A DNA stretch of 64,000 nucleotides from positions 62,001 to 126,000 of the forward strand of contig JALHMT010000009.1 in the NCBI GenBank assembly GCA_022843905.1, given 5' to 3'. Origin of the DNA: Rubrivivax sp. Its GTDB lineage: Bacteria > Pseudomonadota > Gammaproteobacteria > Burkholderiales > Burkholderiaceae_C. Below are positions 58,096 to 64,000 of this stretch, piece by piece (the stretch's first letter is position 1; every line of letters begins with the position of its first letter). The position numbers and the translations under genes are program-made. Under the pieces are notes generated by a model, which was not told where the DNA came from, did not search any database, and saw nothing but the letters and a program-made list of their open reading frames with translations.

Positions 58096-60354
58096 ATGAC
58101 CGCCACGACCACCGCCACGCTCGACCCGCGTCCCGTCGCTGCGGCAGGCCTGTCGGTGCTGGACGACCCTGCGGAGCAGACCGGCTTCACCCGCTTCTCG
58201 ACCGATGCCCAGGGCCGCCGGCTCGGCGAATCGGCCTTCCAGATCTCCGGCATCACCTGTGCCGCCTGCTCCGGCATCATCGAATCGGCCCTGGCTGGTG
58301 TCGAAGGCGTCACCTCGGCACGCGTCAGCGCGGCCTCGCAGCGCGCCACCATCGGCTGGGACCCGTCGCGCACGCGGCCCTCGGCACTGGTCGAGGCCAT
58401 CCGCCGCGCCGGCTACGATGCCGTGCCCGATGCCGCCGCGCCGGCCCGGGAGATGCGCCGCATGGAACACCGCAAGGCGCTGTGGCGGCTGTTCGTGGCC
58501 AGCTTCTGCGGCATGCAGGTGATGATGTTCGCCACGCCCAGCTACGTCGCCGCACCCGGCGACCTGTCCGACGACCTGCGGCAGCTCCTGAACTGGGGCA
58601 GCTGGCTCGTCAGCCTGCCGGTGGTGGTGTTTTCGGCCTGGCCCTTCTTCCAATCGGCCTGGCGATCGCTGCGCAGCCGCAGCATCGGCATGGACGTGCC
58701 GGTGGCGCTGGGCGTGGCCGTCACGTTCGTGGCCAGCACCGGATCCACCTTCGACCCGCAGGGCATCTTCGGCCACGAGGTCTACTTCGACTCGTTGACC
58801 ATGTTCGTCAGCTTTCTGCTGGCCGGGCGGTACCTCGAACTGCGCACCAGGCATCGCGCTGCCAACGAGCTGGAAAACGCGCTGGCGCGAATGCCCGAGA
58901 CGGCGCTGCGGCTGGATGACGACGGCCGCTGGTCGGAGGTTAGCGTGCAGCGACTGCGCGCCGGCGACCAGTTGCGCGTGGCGCTGGGCCAGGCTTTCCC
59001 GGCCGACGGGCATTCGATCGGCAGCAGCACCCGGGCCGACGAGTCGCTGCTGACGGGCGAATCCGCACCGGTCGACAAGCCGCCGGGCAGCGAACTCGTG
59101 GCCGGCAGCCTCAACGTCGGTGCGCCCGTGGAAATGCGCGTCGAGCGCGTGGGTGCCGACACCCGCTACCAGGCCATCGTGGCGATGATGCGCGACGCCA
59201 TGACGCAGCGCCCGGCCGCGGCGCGGCTGGCCGACCGCTGGGCCGTGCCCTTCCTCTGGGCCGTGCTGCTGCTGGCCGGTGGCGGCGCCGTCGCGTGGAG
59301 CTTCATCGACCCATCGCGTGCCGTCTGGGTCGCCGTGTCGGTGCTCATCGTCACCTGCCCCTGCGCCTTGTCGCTGGCCGCGCCATCCGCACTCGTTGCG
59401 GCGGCCGGGGGCCTGGCAAGGCGCGGCGTGATGCTTCAGCGCATGGACGCGATGGAAATCCTGGCGAAGAGCCGCACGTTGTTCATCGACAAGACAGGCA
59501 CGCTCACTGACGACCAGCTCCAGGTCAGCGCAATGCACACCGAGCCGGCCTGGGAGGGCAGCCCCGAAGCGCTGCAGCGCCTGGCGGCGTCGCTGGCGGC
59601 GTGGTCCAGCCATCCGTTGTCCGTCGCCCTGGCGCGAACCCGTGGCGAGGGCGACGTCGCCCGCTGGAGCGGTGTGCAGGAGATTCCAGGCCAGGGACTG
59701 CAGGGCATCGACGAGGCCGGTGTCGTGTGGCGTCTCGGCTCGGCTGATTTCGCAGGCGCCGTCGGCGAGGCCCACGCCCGGGTCTGGTTTTCGCGCGACG
59801 GCCGCGTGCTGGCCGGCTTCGAATTCGACGAGACGCTGCGTCCCGGCGCACTCGAGGCGGTGCAGGGCCTGAAGGCGCTGGGCTGGCACATCACGCTGCT
59901 GTCGGGTGACACGCCGGAGCGTGCACAGCGCATGAGTGAGCGGCTGGGTCTGGACGCCTGGATCGGCGCGGCGACGCCCGAGGACAAGCTCGACGCCATC
60001 TCGCGTGCGCAGGCCGATGGCCGCCGCGTGGTGATGGTGGGCGACGGCGTCAACGACGCACCGGTGCTGGCCCGTGCCGATGTCTCTCTGGCCATGGGGC
60101 AGGGCGCGCTCGTGTCGCGCGCGCAGGCCGACGCCGTGATCACGAGCAACCGTCCGGCGGGGCTTCTGCTGGCGCATCAGGTCGCCGCACGCACGGTAGG
60201 CATCGTGCGCCAGAACATGATCTGGGCCGCCACCTACAACGCCGCCTGCATTCCGCTGGCCCTGGTGGGCTGGCTGCCGCCGTGGGCCGCCGGCCTGGGC
60301 ATGGCGCTCAGCTCGCTGCTCGTCGTCGGCAACGCGTTGCGCGCGGCGCGATAG
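58096..60354 (+). CDS. ccoI: copper-translocating P1B-type ATPase, cbb3 oxidase assembly (CcoI)
   Basis: This 752-residue heavy-metal ATPase has an N-terminal metal-binding domain (SGITCAACSGI near residue 55), transmembrane helices and the copper-site CPCALS. DKTGTLTDDQ, HPLS and GDGVNDAP complete the catalytic set. CcoI-type pumps deliver copper for cbb3 oxidase assembly rather than for detoxification. The ATG at 58096 is chosen by the 38-nt distance from the inferred start at 58058; longer frames overlap DUF192. It begins the cco run. Confidence 0.92.
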   Translation: MTATTTATLDPRPVAAAGLSVLDDPAEQTGFTRFSTDAQGRRLGESAFQISGITCAACSGIIESALAGVEGVTSARVSAASQRATIGWDPSRTRPSALVEAIRRAGYDAVPDAAAPAREMRRMEHRKALWRLFVASFCGMQVMMFATPSYVAAPGDLSDDLRQLLNWGSWLVSLPVVVFSAWPFFQSAWRSLRSRSIGMDVPVALGVAVTFVASTGSTFDPQGIFGHEVYFDSLTMFVSFLLAGRYLELRTRHRAANELENALARMPETALRLDDDGRWSEVSVQRLRAGDQLRVALGQAFPADGHSIGSSTRADESLLTGESAPVDKPPGSELVAGSLNVGAPVEMRVERVGADTRYQAIVAMMRDAMTQRPAAARLADRWAVPFLWAVLLLAGGGAVAWSFIDPSRAVWVAVSVLIVTCPCALSLAAPSALVAAAGGLARRGVMLQRMDAMEILAKSRTLFIDKTGTLTDDQLQVSAMHTEPAWEGSPEALQRLAASLAAWSSHPLSVALARTRGEGDVARWSGVQEIPGQGLQGIDEAGVVWRLGSADFAGAVGEAHARVWFSRDGRVLAGFEFDETLRPGALEAVQGLKALGWHITLLSGDTPERAQRMSERLGLDAWIGAATPEDKLDAISRAQADGRRVVMVGDGVNDAPVLARADVSLAMGQGALVSRAQADAVITSNRPAGLLLAHQVAARTVGIVRQNMIWAATYNAACIPLALVGWLPPWAAGLGMALSSLLVVGNALRAAR

Positions 60355-60368
60355 GGCCAGCCCGCGTC

Positions 60369-60575
60369 ATGGAGATCCTGTACCTGCTGATTCCCGTCTC
60401 GGCCGTGCTCGTCCTGGTCATCGTGGGCATCTTCGGCTGGGCGGTGAACCGTGGCCAGTTCGAGGATCTCGAGCAGGAAGGTGAGCGGATCCTGCAACAC
60501 GATGCCGACGGGGTTGACGACGATCAAGTCCGCGGCAAGAGCCCGCCAGAACAATCTCATCCATCCAGTTCCTGA
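60369..60575 (+). CDS. ccoS: cbb3-type cytochrome oxidase assembly protein CcoS
   Basis: This 68-residue protein has one N-terminal helix (MEILYLLIPVSAVLVLVIVGIFGWAV) followed by NRGQFEDLEQEGERIL, the CcoS signature. It is required for cofactor insertion into cbb3 oxidase. The earlier track start is in ccoI. It lies 14 bp after ccoI and 21 bp before ccoN. Confidence 0.92.
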   Translation: MEILYLLIPVSAVLVLVIVGIFGWAVNRGQFEDLEQEGERILQHDADGVDDDQVRGKSPPEQSHPSSS

Positions 60576-60596
60576 GCCTCAGCGAGGAGAGTTCCT

Positions 60597-62039
60597 ATGT
60601 CAAACAACACGGCACCGGGCAGCCCGGTGTACAGCGATACGGTGGTCAGGCTGTTCTCCCTGGCGGCCGTTCTATGGGGCGTGGTCGGCATGCTCGTCGG
60701 CGTCATCATCGCCGCCCAACTGACCTGGCCCGAGCTCAACCTGGGCATTTCCTTCCTGAGTTACGGGCGACTGCGTCCCCTGCACACCAACGCGGTCATC
60801 TTCGCCTTCGGCGGCTGCGTGCTCTTCGCCACCAGCTACCACGTGGTGCAGCGAACCTGCCAGACCAAGCTCTTCATGCCCAAGCTGGCGATGTTCACCT
60901 TCATCGGGTGGCAGCTGGTCATCCTGGCCGCTGCGGTCTCGCTGCCGCTGGGCTTCACGCAGGGCAAGGAATACGCCGAGCTCGAGTGGCCGATCGACCT
61001 GCTGATCGCCGTCGTCTGGGTCAGCTATGCCGTCGTCTTCTTCGGCACGGTAGGCATCCGCAAGGTGCGCCACATCTACGTGGCGAACTGGTTCTTCGGC
61101 GCCTTCATCATCGCCGTGGCGCTGCTGCACATCGTCAACAGCGCCGCCATCCCGGTGAGCCTGACCAAGAGCTACTCGGCCTACGCCGGCGTGCAGGACG
61201 CCATGGTGCAGTGGTGGTACGGGCACAACGCGGTGGGCTTCTTCCTGACCGCCGGCTTCCTGGGCATCATGTACTACTACATCCCCAAGCAGGCCGGCCG
61301 CCCGGTGTACAGCTACCGGCTGTCCATCGTGCACTTCTGGGCCCTCATCTTCACCTACATGTGGGCGGGCCCGCACCACCTGCACTACACGGCGCTGCCC
61401 GACTGGGTGCAGAGCATCGGCATGATCTTCTCGCTGGTGCTCCTGGCGCCCAGCTGGGGCGGCATGATCAACGGGATCATGACCCTGTCGGGCGCATGGC
61501 ACAAGCTGCGTGACGACCCGATCCTGAAGTTCCTCATCGTGTCGCTGTCGTTCTACGGCATGAGCACCTTCGAGGGCCCGATGATGTCCATCAAGACCGT
61601 CAACGCGCTGTCTCACTACACCGACTGGACCGTCGGCCACGTGCACTCCGGCGCGCTGGGCTGGGTCGGCCTGATCTCGATGGGTGCGCTGTACCACCTG
61701 ATCCCCCGCATGTACGGCAAGAAGCAGATGTACAGCGTGCGCGCCATCGAGCTGCACTTCTGGATCGCCACCATCGGCATCGTGCTGTACATCGCCGCGA
61801 TGTGGATCGCCGGCGTGATGCAGGGCCTGATGTGGCGTGCGGTGAACCCCGACGGCACCCTGGTCTACACCTTCGTCGAGAGCGTCAAGGCGACGTTCCC
61901 CTTCTACGTGATCCGCCTGGGCGGCGGCCTGCTGTACTTCGCAGGCATGCTGATCATGGCCTGGAACACGGTGATGACGGTGCGCGGCAGCAAGCCGATG
62001 CCGGCGCAGATCCCCATGGTTGCGCCCGCCCACGCCTGA
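60597..62039 (+). CDS. ccoN: cytochrome c oxidase, cbb3-type, subunit I
   Basis: This 480-residue membrane subunit has about 12 helices. Its heme and copper ligands lie in [42 protein letters not shown] and [16 protein letters not shown]. It holds heme b and the b3-CuB oxygen-reduction site. AGGAGAG precedes the ATG. The high O2 affinity of the enzyme fits FNR control. Confidence 0.96.
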   Translation: MSNNTAPGSPVYSDTVVRLFSLAAVLWGVVGMLVGVIIAAQLTWPELNLGISFLSYGRLRPLHTNAVIFAFGGCVLFATSYHVVQRTCQTKLFMPKLAMFTFIGWQLVILAAAVSLPLGFTQGKEYAELEWPIDLLIAVVWVSYAVVFFGTVGIRKVRHIYVANWFFGAFIIAVALLHIVNSAAIPVSLTKSYSAYAGVQDAMVQWWYGHNAVGFFLTAGFLGIMYYYIPKQAGRPVYSYRLSIVHFWALIFTYMWAGPHHLHYTALPDWVQSIGMIFSLVLLAPSWGGMINGIMTLSGAWHKLRDDPILKFLIVSLSFYGMSTFEGPMMSIKTVNALSHYTDWTVGHVHSGALGWVGLISMGALYHLIPRMYGKKQMYSVRAIELHFWIATIGIVLYIAAMWIAGVMQGLMWRAVNPDGTLVYTFVESVKATFPFYVIRLGGGLLYFAGMLIMAWNTVMTVRGSKPMPAQIPMVAPAHA

Positions 62040-62060
62040 CCCCCTTCCGGAGCACAAGAA

Positions 62061-62681
62061 ATGGCAAGCAACAAGGCCCCTGCCGGTCACGAGAAGATCG
62101 AGACCAGCAACTTCCTGATGATCGTCCTGATCCTCATCACGCTCGTCGTCGGCGGGTTGGTGGAGATCGTGCCCCTGTTCTTCCAGCGTTCCACGACGCA
62201 GGCGGTGGAAGGTCTCAAGCCCTATACCGCGCTGCAGCTCGCAGGGCGCGACGTCTACATCCGCGAAGGCTGCTACAACTGCCACTCGCAGATGGTGCGG
62301 CCTTTCCGCGCCGAGACGCTGCGCTACGGCGCCATCTCCAAGGCCGGGGAGTTCGTCTACGACCACCCCTTCCAGTGGGGCAGCAAGCGCACCGGCCCCG
62401 ACCTGCACCGCGTGGGCGGCAAATACAGTGACGAGTGGCAGCGGCTGCACCTGATCAGCCCGCGTGATCTGGTGCCCGAGTCGAACATGCCCGCCTATCC
62501 CTGGCTCGAGACGGCCATGGTCGACCCCGATGGCATGGCGCCGAAGCTGACCGCGCTGCGCAGGATCGGCGTGCCCTACACCGACGCCGAAGTGGCCGGG
62601 GCGGCCGAGCAGGTCAAGGGCAAGTCCGAGCTCGACGCCCTGGTCGCCTATCTGCAGGTGCTCGGCACCGCCACGAAGTAG
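62061..62681 (+). CDS. ccoO: cytochrome c oxidase, cbb3-type, subunit II
   Basis: This 206-residue monoheme cytochrome c is anchored by an N-terminal helix ([23 protein letters not shown]). It has a single CYNCH heme motif near residue 71 and the axial methionine in [10 protein letters not shown]. It passes electrons to CcoN. Confidence 0.96.
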   Translation: MASNKAPAGHEKIETSNFLMIVLILITLVVGGLVEIVPLFFQRSTTQAVEGLKPYTALQLAGRDVYIREGCYNCHSQMVRPFRAETLRYGAISKAGEFVYDHPFQWGSKRTGPDLHRVGGKYSDEWQRLHLISPRDLVPESNMPAYPWLETAMVDPDGMAPKLTALRRIGVPYTDAEVAGAAEQVKGKSELDALVAYLQVLGTATK

Positions 62682-62701
62682 CCGCAGGCCCGAGGCATCT
62701 C

Positions 62702-62872
62702 ATGGACATCAACATCCTCCGAATGATTGTCACCGTGTCAGGACTCGTCCTGTTCCTCCTGCTGGCCGTCTGGACCTGGAACCGGCGCCGCCGCGCAGCG
62801 TTCGACGAGGCAGCACGCCTGCCTTTCGCCGACAGCGACGGGAACATCGACAACGCAGGAGCAAGGCAATGA
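62702..62872 (+). CDS. ccoQ: cbb3-type cytochrome oxidase subunit CcoQ
   Basis: This 56-residue protein (MDINILRMIVTVSGLVLFLLLAVWTWNRRRRAAFDEAARLPF) is missing from the ORF track. It has one helix followed by basic residues, as in CcoQ, which stabilises the oxidase. Its TGA overlaps the ccoP ATG (ATGA). Confidence 0.9.
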   Translation: MDINILRMIVTVSGLVLFLLLAVWTWNRRRRAAFDEAARLPFADSDGNIDNAGARQ

Positions 62873-63783
62873 GCGACTTCTTCAACAACGGGTGGGCGCT
62901 GTTCGTCAGCGTCGCCACGATCGTCAGCCTCGTGCTCTGCCTGGTGCTGCTGGCCATTGCCAGCAAGCGCAAGGTGATGGCCGAGGACAACTCCACCGGC
63001 CACGTCTGGGACGAAGACCTTCGCGAGATGAACAACCCGCTGCCGCGCTGGTGGGTGGGCCTGTTCATCATCACCGTGGTCTTCGCTGTCGTGTACCTGG
63101 CGCTGTATCCAGGTCTGGGCTCGAACGCCGGCGCACTGAAGTGGACGAGCCAGAACCAGTATGAATCGGAGATGGCCAAGGCGCGCGCGGCCATGGCGCC
63201 GGTGTACGCCCGGTTCGTCAGCATGCCGGCCGAGCAACTGGCCAAGGAAACCCAGGCCATGGCCATCGGCGAACGGCTGTTCGCCAACAACTGCGCCGGC
63301 TGCCATGGCTCCGACGCCCGCGGCAGCAAGGGTTTCCCGAACCTGACCGACAACGACTGGCTCTACGGCGGCTCGCTGGAGCAGATCAAGGAGAGCATCA
63401 CCGCAGGGCGCGCCGGCAACATGCCGCCGATGGGCGCGGCCGTGGGCACCGCCGAAGACGTGAAGAACGTGGCCCATTACGTGCTGAGCTTGTCGGCCAG
63501 CCCGCACGACAGCGTCTCGGCGCAGCTCGGCAAGGCCAAGTTCGCCACCTGCGCGGCCTGCCACGGCCCCGAAGGCAAGGGTAATCATGCCCTGGGCGCA
63601 CCCAACCTCACCGACAAGATCTGGCTGCACGGCTGGGGCGAGCAGGCCATCGTCAACATCATCAACAACGGCAGGGTCAACGTGATGCCGCGCCAGGACC
63701 GGCTGCTGAGCCCCGAGCAGATCCATGTGCTGGGCGGGTACGTCTGGAACCTGTCTCAGACTTCGACGGTCGCCACCAAGTGA
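62869..63783 (+). CDS. ccoP: cytochrome c oxidase, cbb3-type, subunit III
   Basis: This 304-residue diheme cytochrome c has two N-terminal helices (ATIVSLVLCLVLLAIAS and WWVGLFIITVVFAVVYLALYPGLG) and the CcoP segment VWDEDLREMNNPLPRWW. Two heme motifs follow, CAGCHG near residue 142 and CAACHG near 224. It receives electrons from soluble cytochromes. Confidence 0.96.
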   Translation: MSDFFNNGWALFVSVATIVSLVLCLVLLAIASKRKVMAEDNSTGHVWDEDLREMNNPLPRWWVGLFIITVVFAVVYLALYPGLGSNAGALKWTSQNQYESEMAKARAAMAPVYARFVSMPAEQLAKETQAMAIGERLFANNCAGCHGSDARGSKGFPNLTDNDWLYGGSLEQIKESITAGRAGNMPPMGAAVGTAEDVKNVAHYVLSLSASPHDSVSAQLGKAKFATCAACHGPEGKGNHALGAPNLTDKIWLHGWGEQAIVNIINNGRVNVMPRQDRLLSPEQIHVLGGYVWNLSQTSTVATK

Positions 63784-63807
63784 TCGCACCAGGCCATCGA
63801 GCTGTCC

Positions 63808-64000
63808 ATGACACCTTCGTCCGCAGCCGCGGCTGACCCGACTGCCGCCGCCAAGCATGCGGCGGGCGCGCCCGATGCGCCGGCCGGCGAGCACAGCGAC
63901 GATGCCGTCGTCGCTGTCGTCTCGCTGTATGCCAAGCACAAGAAGATCTACGCACGGGCGGTGAGCGGCTGGTTCGCCCACTGGCGATGGGGGCTGGTGT
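63808..64000 (+). CDS. ccoG: cytochrome c oxidase accessory protein CcoG (partial, 3' end off window)
   Basis: Sixty-four codons are visible: MTPSSAAAADPTAAAKHAAGA, an Ala/Pro-rich leader, then VVSLYAKHKKIYARAVSGWFAHWRWGLV, the N-terminal CcoG/FixG pattern (KIYPR...G.F...R). Full CcoG is a polyferredoxin that helps copper loading of the oxidase. The call relies on this short stretch plus its position after ccoP. Confidence 0.8.
   Translation, partial: MTPSSAAAADPTAAAKHAAGAPDAPAGEHSDDAVVAVVSLYAKHKKIYARAVSGWFAHWRWGLV

Overview
The window is GC-rich chromosomal DNA of a betaproteobacterium. The layout points to Burkholderiales, probably near the Leptothrix/Rubrivivax/Methylibium group, although no lineage test could be run. 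The supporting evidence is gene order: secG - tRNA-Leu(GAG) - nuoABCDEFGHIJKLMN - Nudix - DUF1178; exbB-exbD-lpxK-Trm112-kdsB-adk; ccoI-ccoS-ccoNOQP-ccoG; and a protocatechuate 4,5-cleavage (lig/pmd) cluster. I see no insertion sequence, prophage, CRISPR array or rRNA. Coding density is high, and the only gap above 300 bp is 52943-53302.

Layout. 1-8475 holds a truncated agmatinase-family gene, a class I glutamine amidotransferase, isocitrate lyase (aceA) behind an elaborate regulatory region, a GntR/ABC export operon, an iron alcohol dehydrogenase, an esterase and a thioesterase-acetyltransferase fusion. 8476-16607 holds housekeeping genes (tsaD, hsp20, an aminotransferase, rpsO, pnp, a quinone oxidoreductase, tpiA, secG). 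16717-31625 is tRNA-Leu followed by all 14 complex I genes on one strand. 31689-38038 carries Nudix, DUF1178, a GlcD-type oxidase, DUF2069, a YihY-type membrane protein, a TctC-type binding protein and ribD. 38084-47894 is the catabolic region. The minus-strand lig cluster takes protocatechuate to pyruvate and oxaloacetate, with a CoA transferase and an aldo/keto reductase downstream and a divergent LysR regulator. 48142-52942 is an SDR dehydrogenase plus the exbBD-lpxK-kdsB-adk cluster. 53303-57399 is xseA, sodB and a two-component pair. 57556-64000 is DUF192 and the cbb3 oxidase locus, ending inside ccoG.

How the genes fit together. Complex I and the high-affinity cbb3 oxidase form two ends of an aerobic/microaerobic respiratory chain. 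ccoI (copper export) and ccoS precede the structural genes, and a near-perfect FNR/Anr box sits exactly at -41.5 from a plausible -10 in front of ccoI. Products of the lig pathway enter the TCA cycle, and aceA provides the glyoxylate shunt for C2 growth.

Most notable non-standard signals: (i) a minus-strand sigma-54 promoter (11 of 12 consensus positions) followed about 70 nt later by an intrinsic terminator with seven T residues, which predicts an unannotated small RNA upstream of tsaD; (ii) a DnaA-box cluster beside an AT-rich tract upstream of xseA; (iii) a ModA-fold protein without a signal peptide in the lig cluster, where the 4-oxalomesaconate isomerase is otherwise missing; (iv) a dispersed palindromic repeat family, one copy lying between nuoC and nuoD with a G9 tract in the ribosome-binding position; (v) a perfect inverted repeat carrying both start codons of two divergent membrane-protein genes.
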